Assembly (NCBI GenBank): GCA_019054805.1
Contig: JAHQIY010000003.1
Span: forward strand, 8,184,001-8,248,000
Source: Brachionus manjavacas
Lineage: Eukaryota; Rotifera; Eurotatoria; Ploima; Brachionidae
Length of the DNA stretch: 64,000 nt
Direction: 5' to 3'
The notes under the pieces were generated by a model. The model saw only the letters and a list, made by a program, of their open reading frames with translations, did not search any database and was not told the origin of the DNA. Made by a program: the position numbers and the translations under genes. The first letter of the stretch is position 1. Every line of letters starts with the position of its first letter. Of this stretch, positions 24,594-37,338 are shown piece by piece.

Positions 24594-24917
24594 ATTATTC
24601 CTGGTCTATCGGAAAAGAAAAGGGAAAAAATCAAAAAAAATAAAAAAATCAATTTTTTGTTCTTTCTTGTTGTTGTTTCCAATTTGCATGCAATTAGCAT
24701 AAAATTGCTAATAATGTTGAACTCGCTATCGAGTTCGCTCATTTTGCCAAAGCATTCAATGGCCAAAAATTCAAAATAAATTATTCAAATTTGCATTTGA
24801 GCTCGACAACAAACCAGCATAAATAAAACAAATACTCTACGAACACCAAATCTAGAAATTCATTTTTTCTCTTTCTTTTTTGTTAGGTTGAACAAAAAAA
24901 TTATGAACATTGGCAGC

Positions 24918-25027
24918 AATGAGTGAGTGTGAGTGTGTGTGTGTGTGTGAGAGAGAGACTAGATAACGTGAGTGTGCAATGCATAAAAAAAGAAAGAGAG
25001 AGAGAGAGAGAGTGTGTGTGTGTGTGA
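24918..25027. repeat. Compound (GT)n/(GA)n microsatellites upstream of G beta
   Basis: Runs of (GT), (GA) and again (GA)(GT) units within 110 bases, ending about 195 bases before the G beta start codon. Confidence 0.85.
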
Positions 25028-25220
25028 TTTTTTTATTATTTTTTTACAAAAAAATTTAACTGTTAATAAAAAAAAGTTGTCAAAATTTTGAAAAATTGTG
25101 AACATTTAGATTGGATTTGTATACATACATAGTCAATCGTGTACTAGTTAATACCCGCAACCCGCTCACTTTGACTAATCTAGACCCATATCTTGTTTTT
25201 TGTTCTAGTAAAAAGAAAAA

Positions 25221-26323
<1,103 letters not shown>

Positions 26324-28502
26324 TGTGTACGTAGACTATTAGACTTAACAAAAAAACAAAACGACACAACTAATTTTTTTGAGAAAGACATTTAATTGCT
26401 ATTTTATTAATTTTTTGAATGTATAAAAAAATTTTTTTAATCTCTTTCTTCAACTTTCTCTCTCTCTCTCTCTTTATCTCTTTATCTCTCTAACTATCTT
26501 TTTTTTGGACAATTTAACAAAGATCAATCTTTTCAACTTTATCATTTACGTGTTTGTTTGATTGTTTGTTTGAGAACAAAATAAAATCTGGAATTTTTAT
26601 TTCCTAATTCGTTCTAATGCTGCTTCTTTGACAAAATCTTTAGAAAAAAAAACTCATTTGTTTCATTCAATATGACGAAAGAAAACAAACCCGAAAAAAA
26701 ACAATTTATAAATATTTTCACAATTTGATATTTAATAAATAATTTTTTACAAAATTTCAATCGCTTTTTTCAACCACTTTATGGATACAATTCTTTTTTT
26801 TTGTTGTTCGGAGACGAATTTCTCTCTTCATTTTTTCTTCTTCTTTTTGATTGCAATGTTTTCTTTAGTTTTCTCCTTGGATATTTTACTCTAAATGTAT
26901 CAATGTTGTACCAATTTCTAGGTTAAAATCGTGCCTGTTCGTTTTTGGGGGCGAATGAGAGTGAGCGTGTGTGCGAGCGCGTGTCTGATGGAAAAATTAT
27001 AGAACAATTAAATTCTAAGTCATAAAATTTGTCTAATTGTCGTCTTTTTCCGAGAGGCTCTTTTACTAAACCATTGTTTTTCTAAAAAACTCGTCTGGCT
27101 GACTCTGACGGATGCCACTATATCATTATATAACCATCTAACAATACAAATGCTACTAATCATGCATTGTTTTTTTTAAACTCCTCTTTTTTTTTTTTAA
27201 TTAAATTTTAAACTTTTTTTATTAATTGAATAAAATTTTTGAAAAATAAAGCATTTTTTTTCAACCTAAAAAAATGAAATTTAATTTGACTGTGACATGA
27301 GCTGCTTTCAAGCTGGATTTGAATCAATGGTACTCGGGATGAGCTTGCTCAAAACAGAAGAAAAGATTGCAGCATGTGAAATTTGCTAAAATTTAATTAC
27401 TAATTTTCTAAAAAATATTTTTGATGAAATCACCTTTTCATCAGAATAGAGAATTAAGATTTTTTTGTAAATTTTTATTAGAAATAATTCAATTGTCAAT
27501 CAGTGATTGCTGTGATAAGCTTTGTTAAAGACCACCTCAGTATTTACAAGTAATTTTTTTTAAACTAACATCGGTGACCGAGACTGGTCACGCAAAATGA
27601 TTCATCTAATATAAACAGTTCAATTCAAAAAAAATTATCAATAACTACTTCAATTGATGAATCAATATTTCACAAAAATTGTGATATTTTTTACCAGATT
27701 TACCACAGCCATCAAGGTCAATAACCATCAATTAAGCATTACTTGATCAATACCTAAAACAAAAAGTACCAAAAGAACAAAAAAAATATAATAAGAAGAG
27801 TCAAAATTAAGAAAAAATTTAAGAATACCAAAAAAGGATTGTAATTCTAAAGCTTATAAAGTGAATTTGGAGACTTTGAAAAAATGACGTAATTTTTAAT
27901 ATGTAAATTTTGACAAAACATTCTAAATATAAACTTTATTTTGATGAAGTTGATGAAGAACATTTATTGATTGTATGATTTTTTTTGTTGGCTATAAAAA
28001 TACTTCTCAAATATTAAAAATATTTTATTATCTAAATTAATTTTTTTAAGAGTTTTTTGGGAGATTAAATCATTGTTCAAAAAGTACGATTTTGCCAAAG
28101 CTGTCCTTCTTTCTTTTTTCTCTTGCAAACTGGGTCGATTTCGTTGTTGGCTCTTGGAAAACAAAATGCTGCAACTTCATGCCATCATAAATTCTTCGCT
28201 TTGAATCTCTGATTCTCTTTTATTTTCACCTGAAATTTTTCTAAACTGTTATTTTTAAATAATTATAATTCATTTCAAATTCTCATCTGTGAATTTGTGT
28301 AAAGAGATAGATTCGTACATTCAAAAACCAAAAAATTAAAGTTTAAAATTTAATAATGAAATTCAAGGTAAATTGAAATTCAATAAATTTCTTAAATTTG
28401 CGTAACATCTGATCATCAATATCTCAAAATAACATATTTAATTTTGTTTCACTATTTAGATTTGAACTGAAAAAATTCTAACCTTTTCAGACCAATTCTA
28501 AT
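26324..28502. other. 3' flank of G beta and AT-rich intergenic DNA
   Basis: It probably includes the G beta 3' UTR: a (CT)n run at 26,455-26,476, an AATAAAA signal near 26,578 and a G+C-richer GAGTGAGCGTGTGTGCGAGC patch at 26,955-26,985. No ORF with recognisable content; the minus-strand ORF 27,964-28,164 is unsupported. Confidence 0.4.
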
Positions 28503-28946
28503 TACTGTACGGCTATGATAAACTGTTTTTACGTAATTTTACGTGAAATTACCGGAAATTACGTAAATTTTTGTAAAAATTAATAAATACGACTGACTCG
28601 TGGTCCAGCCACCGGTCAGCCAACATTTTGAAGGAATTTTGACATTTTTTAAATTTTTTCAGCCTGAATTCGAAAAAAAAGAAATTACTTTTTTTCACGT
28701 GATTTCAGTGAAATTTTATTTAATAGTGGTAATTTTTAGTAAAAAAAGTAAATTTTGTACAAATTTAAAAAAATTTAATTACAAACAATAAACAAAAAGG
28801 CAAACAAAAAAAAATTTCAATTATACACATCCCAATATAATTCGACCAATCTCCATTTCTTTAATTACCTTAATTTTTATTAAAATTTTTTTTTAACGAT
28901 TAAATTGAAAATTAAAACTAATAAAAACCTTTTTTAAATGATTTAT

Positions 28947-29333
28947 TTAATTTTGGCATTTTTCTTTGGCTAAAGATTTTTCGAAATCTTTGACCGCCAT
29001 TTCGGCATCAATTTCCGATAAAATCATTCTCTTCCTAACATTCTGCTTTAACTCGTTCCACATTAGTTCAATGGGATTTAAATCGAAAGACTTTGGGGGA
29101 GATTTAATCTTTGTTTAAAAAAAATTAGTCAAATATTATCGACAAAGAATATTTACTTAAAAGCAATTTACCCAAAAAATATTGTTAAAATTTAAAAAAG
29201 TAGTGCACAATAAAGAACGATGCTTTGGGTCGATGTCCTGGTGAAGTTTAAAGTCTAAGTCGTAGTTTGAAGCCCCAAATGGTAATAAATAATCAGATAA
29301 TATCTCCCGGTAAATTATAGCATCCATGTTGCT
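28947..29333 (-). pseudogene. Tc1-like DD34E transposase, C-terminal half
   Basis: Two minus-strand exons, 29,333-29,172 and 29,108-28,947, split by a 63-bp GT-AG intron. Exon one reads NMDAIIYREILSDYLLPFGA, then HQDIDPKHRS, the Tc1 QDNDPKH motif with the second catalytic Asp. Exon two reads SPPKSFDLNPIELMWNELK, with the catalytic Glu in NPIE. Spliced, there are 34 residues between Asp and Glu, giving DD34E spacing. The N-terminal DNA-binding domain and first Asp were not found upstream (29,334-29,880), so the gene is incomplete. The enzyme family cuts and pastes the element at TA sites. Confidence 0.7.
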
Positions 29334-29395
29334 CTAAAATATCTTAAAAATTCTTAAGTAAAAGCTTTTCTTCTTATCTGTTTCTTACAGCGAAA

Positions 29396-29485
29396 ATGAA
29401 GCCATTACAAAAATTCATTACTGGAGGTGAAACTGACAGTTCTTACTTTTCACTAGGAACCACAAAAAAACCCGAGAGAACTTAA
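29396..29485 (+). CDS. Short plus-strand ORF inside the Tc1-type element
   Basis: After an acceptor-like TTTCTTACAG, ATG at 29,396 opens 29 codons (MKPLQKFITGGETDSS...) ending at TAA; the same frame then continues with coding-like SSSESEAIETIS. It might be a broken exon of a cargo gene carried by the transposon. No family recognised. Confidence 0.2.
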   Translation: MKPLQKFITGGETDSSYFSLGTTKKPERT

Positions 29486-29626
29486 AGTAGTTCCAGTGAA
29501 AGCGAAGCTATTGAAACCATAAGCATTCTTATATTTAATTTTTAAATAATATTATATTTAAAAAATCTAAAAATAAATAATTAAGTCAATAATAAGCCAT
29601 TTACAAATCTTCTCAGAAGTGAAATA

Positions 29627-29858
29627 ATGATGAGATTTGTAAATGACAAAGGTCAGACTCTCGGGTATTATGAAAAAAAATTTCCTAATGGAATGGAGGA
29701 AATAAAAAGTAAGTATTTTAATGAAAAAACAGCTTAAATTTTTAATTGTTTTTACTAAAGAAGATTTGTTGAAGCTAGTGACAAAAAATTCAAATTTTAA
29801 AGAATCATGGAAAAAAGCAGCCGACAACTTTAAAAATGATAAAAATAAAATTCCGTAA
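29627..29858 (+). CDS. Small spliced ORF inside the Tc1-type element, antisense to the transposase
   Basis: Exons 29,627-29,708 and 29,761-29,858 join in frame across a 52-bp GT-AG intron (AAAA/GTAAGT ... TACTAAAG), the size usual for this genome, giving 59 residues. The sequence begins MMRFVNDKGQTLGYYEKKF and ends NFKNDKNKIP. It lies inside the transposon, opposite in strand to the transposase. I do not recognise it. It could be captured host sequence, a second transposon gene or chance. Confidence 0.3.
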
Positions 29859-30102
29859 AAAATTTGTACAAAACTTACTTTTTTTTCTAAAAATTACCAC
29901 TATTAAGTAAAATTTCACGTAAAATTACGTGAAAAAAAGTAATTTCTTTTTTTTCGAATTCAGGCTGAAAAAATTTAAAAAATGTCAAAATTCTCAAAAA
30001 AAATAGTATTTTTTGGAATTTTTACTTTTTACAAAAATTTACGTAATTTCCGGTAATTTCACGTAAAATTACGTAAAAACAGTTTATCGTAGCACTACTG
30101 TA

Positions 30103-31304
30103 TATATTTTCGATATTCGATTTAGTATTTTATGCAGCTCTACTAGTAAAACTTGCAACGAACGGCTTTAAAAGCCGAATTTATTTTCTGATATTTATTG
30201 ACCAATTTTAATATGTAATCATGTGTGCTTTTTGATTTTCTAAATCTAGACTAACAAACTGATACAATTTTTGAAGAATCTGCTTTTTAATCTTGAATTT
30301 TTTGATTTACAATTTTTTCAAAACATTTAGCTAAACAACCAAAGTTGGTCAAAAGTCTAAGTCAAATTTAACTCTGACTTTAAAAAATTTTGATCTATTA
30401 TAAAATAAATATAAATAAATTGTTTCTGTTGTTTTTCAAATTAAAAAATTTTGATTATTTTTAATAAGAAAAAAACAATTTCAGTTTTTGGTAATTCTTT
30501 TAATTTTTTTAAGTAAAAAATAAGTGCCCCTTTCCTAGCTTTTATTTATTGTCTAAAAAATTTCTTAGTATACAGATGTAGGGATGATTCAAAAAAACTA
30601 AATTAACAATAAATAACTCAATAGTCAACCCAAGATTTCATTAGTATTAATGTCATCTGCCTTGCCATTTTAATAAAGAAAACATTTAAACAAAAAAGAG
30701 AAAGAAAGGCTCAAAATTTTCGATGTTTTTTTTTTTGCAATAAAAAAAATTTAAAAAATTTATATTCTGGTGGGTCGGCTAAATTCTTTCATAGTTTTAG
30801 TGCGTGCATCATTTTGCAACTGTTGTGTAAAAATTCTATATTAAATCAATTATTTTATTGAGATCCATATCTAAATTTAAGACATATTATTTTTTTCATT
30901 ATTAAATTTTCAAAAAATATATTTTAACTGTTCAAGCTGATAATGTTTAAGTAAAAAATAAGAACTGGGATCCTTAGGCATTAAAAAATGGTTGAAAAAT
31001 CCTCTTTTGAGTCCGTATTCATCTAAAATTTGTCATACACAAAAAAAAAATTTACAAAATCTTTATTTACAAAAATAAAAAAAAATTTGGCTTTTTAAAT
31101 TTTGAAAATTATCAATAGATTTGGTAAATTAATTTTTAATACAGAAGGTTGGAAGATTTTCAAAGATTATTTATTTTTTTCTATGGAAAAAATTCTCTAA
31201 TAACAATTTTAAATAAAACAATTTTCTTGATTTTAACGAAAATTTTTTGTCCTTTGTAGAAATATTCTTCTCAAAAGTAATAAAGTGAAATAATAATATG
31301 CCGA
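30103..31304. other. AT-rich intergenic DNA
   Basis: No gene, repeat or hairpin of note seen. Confidence 0.4.
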
Positions 31305-31376
31305 TCCGTGATAGTATAGTGGTGAGTATCCCCGCCTGTCACGCGGGAGACCGGGGTTCAATTCCCCGTCACGGAG
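31305..31376 (+). tRNA. tRNA-Asp (anticodon GTC)
   Basis: A 72-base cloverleaf. Acceptor stem TCCGTGA pairs with TCACGGA and discriminator G; D arm AGTATAGTGGTGAGTA contains the A box; anticodon stem CCCGC/GCGGG has loop CTGTCAC with anticodon GTC at 31,338-31,340; T arm CCGGG-GTTCAAT-CCCCG-like holds the B box. No intron, and no encoded CCA, as expected in a eukaryote. It closely matches animal tRNA-Asp. Confidence 0.97.
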
Positions 31377-31383
31377 TTTTTTT
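31377..31383 (+). terminator. RNA polymerase III terminator of tRNA-Asp
   Basis: A run of seven T directly follows the discriminator base of the tRNA. Confidence 0.85.
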
Positions 31384-32203
31384 AACTTCTGCTATTAATT
31401 TACTTAAATATTAAAAACTGTATTAAATAGATTAATTCAATTGATTTCTACTAAATGTTACATATATTAAATAATTTTTGACTTAAACATAATTAAATTA
31501 AAATCAAAAGAAAAAATATTTTCGTAATAATTTTTAAATAAAACGATAAGTTAATTAAAATAACATTCTATGCTACCAAAAGTTGTTTTAAGCACTCGAG
31601 TCACTTTTAAAATGATAGTAACAAAATAAGATTTTATCCGATAAATATTTTCTAAATATAATCAAAATCTCACTTTTGAGTGTTTTAAAGTAACTTCGTA
31701 AATTCATCAAATTTTAAAAAAAGTGTTGCGTTTTAAAGAGAAAAAATATTATCATACAATTGAAAAGCAAAAAAAAATTTGTTCTCTAAAAATTTTGAAT
31801 TTTGCACAATTTATTTTTTAATAGATAATGTTTGGCTATGCTTTCAATTAATTTAATTCATGCTTTTAACTCTGTATAAAATTGATTAAAGTAATTTTAA
31901 TCGCGCGACCAAGATTACAGCATGCAAAACAGCAGATGAAATAATCATTTTACTAAAAGCTTAAAGAGAACTTCTTTTAAATTTTAGAGCAAATTCGTGC
32001 TTATTCTAATTAGAGTTTTCTTTAAAGTAAGCAAAGACTTTTAATTAATTAAAAAGTGAGCTCAGAATGCTTAAAAATAAATGACTGTTTAAGGCACACT
32101 TTCGAGTAGGAATTAATTAAATTTTAATTTAATCTTTTCAACCAGTTTTTCTTTGGCAATTAAATAAAATTAATAAGGAAATAATTTTTTATTTATATTA
32201 ACA
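31384..32203. other. Upstream region of the SLC6 gene
   Basis: AT-rich with no ORF; presumably promoter and 5' UTR of the gene starting at 32,204. No specific motif identified. Confidence 0.35.
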
Positions 32204-35061
32204 ATGAGTGATCAAATGTTGGAACTGCCTGTTAAAATTGAACCATTACATTGCAGTGCTGAGAAGGCAACTAGCGTGCAAATTCAACCGCTTGCAGAAA
32301 GCGACCAAGCAGAAAAATTTACTGAACGTGACCAGTGGAACAATAAAATAGAGTATATGCTATCTGTTATTGGCTATGTAGTCGACTTGGGCAATTGTGT
32401 GCGCTTTCCCTATGTTGCATATAAGAATGGCGGTGGCGCTTTTCTGATACCTTATTTTTTATTTTTGGTCCTTATTGGAATCCCAATGATGTTTTTAGAA
32501 ATGTCTGTAGGCCAGTATTTCGGTGTTGGCAACATAACCTTATGGGGAAAAGTAAATATTTTCATGAAAGGAATCGGCTACGCATCTTTACTGGTCGTCT
32601 GCTACATTACACTCTATTACTCTACAATCATAGCCTATTCGGTTTTTTACTTTTTTGCATCGTTCAGTGCCGTAATGCCTTGGGCAAAATGCAAAAATGA
32701 GTGGAATAGCGAGAAATGCATGGAACGTATCAGTAAAAATAATTACACAACTGAAAATCCGGTCTCAGCAGCCGAAGAATACTACAAGAGACACATGCTA
32801 GGTATCCATAAATCTAGCGGAATCGATGACCTGGGACCAATTAAGTTTGATCTAACGCTGTGTTTGGCAGTAGTTTTTTTACTAATGTATATTTGCATTT
32901 GCAAAGGAGTCAAAGGCACCGGAAAGGCTGTTTATTTTACAGCCACTGTTCCATATATAATATTGATTATTTTACTTGTTCACGGACTTACCTTGTCTGG
33001 CTCGGACGATGGCATTTCATATTTTTTAACTCCTAGCTTTGATAAATTGTCCGATTTCGAATGCTGGAAAGACGCAGCTATTCAGATTTTTTTTACATTG
33101 GGACCCGGAATCAGTGTCCTTACAACCTATGCTAGTTACTCAAAAAAGAACAACAATTGTCAAATCGATGCACTCAGTGCTAGTGTTGCAAATGTTGTGG
33201 CAAGCTTTTTATCAGGTAAATGAAAATTTTAAGGAGATTTTCAAAAAAACTAAAACAAAATTAGCTTGAAAATAACATAGAAGATCAAGTTTAGACAAAT
33301 ATTAAAAATTAGATAATTTTTAATTTTTTTAAAGATATCATTTACTAATAGATAATCTTTAAATATTAAGAAAAAATAGCTTCTTTAAAATTTTAGTAAG
33401 TAAAAGAATAAAGAAAATTAAGTGAATGATCTTTTCTAAATAATTATCATTTTGTCAGATTTGGATAGTTTGATTTTTTTATTTTTTAATTATTTAATGA
33501 AAATAATCATTAAAAAATACGATTTTACTAAAATATATATATAATAATTTTAAAGATTAAATCATAATTAATCTCTTTTTAATGCTAAAAATTCACATAT
33601 CATGAGTCTTTAAATAACTCTTATTTTCAAAATTAATCAATTTATCCTGGTTCTTGTTTAGTAACTCTTCTTCGATCCAAATCCACAAAATTTCAATGCA
33701 ATTTAGAATTTTATTGCTGGTCAAGAAATACAGTACAAGCTTAAAATTTTTGTATATTTTTTTCTTTCTTCTTCATTAACTCTTTCTCATTTTTCCTTTT
33801 TCTTTATTCGGTAGTTTTTTTTTCTTTTAATACAGAGTATTATCTTATTGAACTTTCAAATCAATGATTTTTTTGACATTTATTTTGTTCTATTCATTTG
33901 AGTTCCTGGTTCTCAAAATAAGACTTTCTCTGAAAAGCTTTACTCTAGTAATTGAATTAAAATTATTAAATTAAGATTTCTGTCAACTTTTTTCAAAAAT
34001 TGTTTCTAAAATTAATTTAAAAAGTGTTAATTTTTATAGGAAGTTATAGTATTTTGTCTTTTCAAAAAAAAAAAGTACCTAGGTTGCCATCTGAAAATCA
34101 AGTTAGATGTTTAAAAAAAGTTGTATCTATGGAAATTAGTCATGAAAATTACAAAACATAGATCGGTGTTCTCAAAAATAAATTTTTATGTAAAAATCAA
34201 CAAAAAATTAAATTCAGCGAAAATTAATTTTTCATTTTGAATTTGATAAATAAATAAATTTTCCCAACAAAATAGGTTAAATCAAAATTCTGTCGAATTA
34301 TTTTTTTAATATTAATAATTTAGTCATATTTTAATATTATTTTAAATAATATTTTTTTAAATAAAGGTATTGTTGTTTTTGCTTCACTTGGCCATTTGAG
34401 TTATGAAATTGGCAAACCAATTGAAGAAGTAACAGCATCTGATTTTGGTCTATCATTTATCGCCTATCCAGAAATTTTGGCTACATTTAAATTCTCAGCA
34501 TTTTTTTCTGCTATTTTTTTTCTCATGATCATTAATCTTGGACTGGACAGTAACTTCGGGGGTCTTGAAGCAATCTATTCAGCCTTAGCTGATGAGTTCG
34601 AAATAGTTAAAAAATATCGCAAATCATTCATGGCTGCCATTCACATTTTTTTATTTTTTGGATCACTACCAACTGTTACCCACGGAGGAATGTATCTAGT
34701 TACTTTTTTGGACACTTTTTCAACATCACCAGCTTTGATGCTCATAGTTTTTTTTGAAACTGTTTCTGTAAGTTGGATGTATGGTATTGATAAATTTTCA
34801 GAAAATATATACGAAATGTTCAAAGTAAGGCCGAACAAGTTTTGGATATTTTGTTGGTCATTTATATCACCATTGATTATTTTGGCTCTTTTCTTCATTA
34901 GTATATTTTTATTCGAAGAGCCGACAGTTGACAATTATAAGTTCCCTCGGGCTTACTTAATATTTGGATGGATTATCAATGTTTCGGTTATGTTACCAAT
35001 TCCGTTATATGCTTTCATTAAATTCATACAATTGAAAATTAATAATCGAAGAACATTATAG
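32204..35061 (+). CDS. SLC6 family sodium-dependent transporter, monoamine-transporter-like
   Basis: Two exons, 32,204-33,215 and 34,367-35,061, with a 1,151-bp phase-1 GT-AG intron after ASFLSG; 568 residues. It should be a 12-helix plasma-membrane symporter using Na+ and Cl-. TM1 has WNNKIEYMLSVIGYVVDLGN with Asp61, the residue that binds the amine in biogenic-amine transporters (Gly in GABA-type ones), then RFPY and KNGGGAFLIPY. The extracellular loop has the conserved pair C163/C172 and an N-glycosylation site (NYT). TM6 has FFTLGPG and TM8 has LGLDS (D398, S399, Na2 site). The usual GNVWRFPY is GNCVRFPY here, losing the Trp. The C terminus is short after TM12. Substrate cannot be fixed from sequence; amine or amino acid transport is likely. 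Confidence 0.93.
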
Positions 35062-36884
35062 ATAAATAGTGGAAACCTAAAAATAAATTTAAGCATTTAT
35101 TAAGTGAATCCTTTTGTTTAGATTAGATGTTTTTATTTTTGAATAAAAAATTTATGAATTTTGATTTTTTTTTAATTAAAAAGAATCAAGGAAATAAATT
35201 GTATATTGAGTTTATTTTTGACTTAAGTTTTTTTAATTGATTCTCAAAAATTTTAGTTGAATTAATTAAATGAGTTGTCAATCAATAAATTTAAACATCT
35301 AAATAAATTTTTTCTATTTTCTTTAGCGTAAGTTACATGATTGACAAAAAACATTAAGCTCAATTTAAACAGAACTTCTTGGCTGTTTAGTCCTTGATTT
35401 ATTTTTTTTAATTCTTCTATTAAAAAACCTACATTTCAACCAAACAAGGCTTTGTCTAAATTATTTTTTAATAAATAAGTACAGTCAAATTCATTATACA
35501 AATTTTAAACATTAAATTTATCATATTTGACGTAAATTATCTAAAAACAAAATATTAAAAAATTTTGGCGTTTTATTGGCCTTAAACTTTTTTGGGGTGA
35601 AAAATTTAACTTTTTTGAGATATTTTTTGATAATTAGCTGACAATTTAATAATTTTGGATTCACAAAATGAACTAAATTATCTTCATATAATAATAATAA
35701 AAATAAAAAACATGGATATAATAATAAAAATTAAATAAAAAGAAAAAAAAGTAAAATAATTCATTTAGATTAAAGTTAATATTCATAAGTAGAAAATCTG
35801 GTTTGATACTCTGATCTGGTTGATCTGGACCCTTTCAAAAATCACAAATATTCTTATGCACTCTCTACTTAAATCTTTGCCTTTAAATATAAATAAAAAA
35901 TTAAAGAAAATTAAAATTAATTTTTCACCCTTCAAATGTTTGACTTTGGTGAACATAGATTCATCTATTTCACATATTTTACCTACTCCGATCAACTTTA
36001 AAATTTTAATCTGATTATTTTTTTAATCTTTTTTTTTAATATAACATTTTACTTTTTTCTTAATACGTGAACTTTTTAGAAAAAAAGTTAAAAAAAGTTT
36101 TTCAAAAAGTTTAGTTAAAAGATTTGTTTTTTTTTTTGTTTTTTAGTTCCGAAAGATTTTTTTCTTTAAAATTTTGACTAAAGTGATAATTTACGTTTGT
36201 TTAAAGCTTTTTAACAAAAACTCAATTTATATAAAATGGAAAACAGAGCCTAGATAGTTTTTTAAACTACAAATATTATCTTAAGGATCATCATATCACA
36301 ATTCCAAAGTCAAAATTTATGAAAATAAAACAATGTTTTCCATTGCTGCAATATTAACTTAAACTTTAAGTTAACATTGCGAAAAAAAATAATTGAATAA
36401 TTTTTTTTATTTGAGGCTGAAAAAAATATTTGAAACATCGCACTTTTTCAATGTAATTTCAGCATTGGATACATTTTGTAATTCAAACACAAAAAATTAA
36501 ACCACTTAAATTATTAATTAAATTTCAATTAAATTTAATGAACTGATCTGAGCATTAATTCTTCAAAGATTTTTAAAACAAATTTGAAATACTCAATGAA
36601 AACAACATTTTTGTCAGATTTTCAAGATATTTAACTCTAGAACCACCAACAGGTCACCAACGAATTACTCGTTTTAATTTTTTAATTGATCAAGCTTATT
36701 TTTACTAAATTTTACTATTAAAAACTATGAATTTAGCTAGCAAATCAAAGAATTAATCATAAAAAATAGATTAGAAGTTTGCAAATCTTTAAAAAACTTA
36801 CTTAAAGCCTATTCCTTTAACGAAGATGAAAAAATTTCAAAAAAGGAAAAATCTATTTTTTTTTGAAAAATAATTTTGATATGA
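35062..36884. other. AT-rich intergenic DNA with one repeat copy
   Basis: No gene. Holds the repeat copy at 35,805-35,945. The plus and minus ORFs at 35,783-36,014 lie in that repeat and are not genes. Confidence 0.4.
35805..35945. repeat. Copy of the loop sequence of the fold-back element
   Basis: The words TCTGATCTGGTTGATCTGG, CTCTCTACTTAAATCTTTGCC and TTAAAGAAAATTAAAATTAA match 37,880-38,012 in the same order and spacing. A third partial copy lies at 59,143-59,222. Confidence 0.65.
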
Positions 36885-37338
36885 AATCCAGGGCAGTTCC
36901 GAATAGGTTTAGCGCTCTTTTCAGCCTTTTGTAGAAAAAGTATAGAAAATCGATGTGTCTTTGTTAATCATTAAGTCGCTTATTTCCTTGACAATCAATC
37001 CGTGGTCAAATCTTGATTCCAAAAGTTAACAAATAAGGAAATAGATGTGTCGATTTTTATTATTTTTAATAACTTTTGGATTTAGTTTTTTCGTTTTTTA
37101 TAGAAAAAACTTATGATCTTGAGGATTTTGTTCTGAAAAATCTGGAAGCTTTTTTTTAATGCTTAAGTACCACATTGTAAAATAACAAAACAGAAATCAA
37201 AAATCATATTATCTGATTAGAGGTTTGTAAAAAGTCGGCATTGAGAATTTTGGAACAAAGATAAAACCAAAAATTTTAAAATTAAAAAGCTTTTTTACTA
37301 TGATTCTTAAATTTGTCTGCACACTGTGTAAGTTTATA

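Larger units (their letters stand above)
28505..30100. mobile_element. Tc1/mariner-type transposon with long inverted ends
   Basis: The element is flanked by TA on both sides (28,503-28,504 and 30,101-30,102), the target duplication of Tc1/mariner elements. Its ends (CTGTACGGCTATGATAAACTG on the left; inverted CAGTAGTGCTACGATAAACTG on the right) continue into imperfect inverted repeats of over 200 bp rich in TTTTACGTAATTTTACGTG. Inside are transposase pieces on the minus strand and a small spliced ORF on the plus strand. A related end begins at 63,715. Confidence 0.8.

Noticed and set aside
24566-24779. Paired ORFs on both strands
   Set aside because: Driven by a (TG)n microsatellite and homopolymers.
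29567-29827. Minus-strand 86-codon ORF in the Tc1 element as the transposase N terminus
   Set aside because: It lacks helix-turn-helix motifs and the first catalytic Asp, and it is antisense to the better spliced plus-strand ORF.
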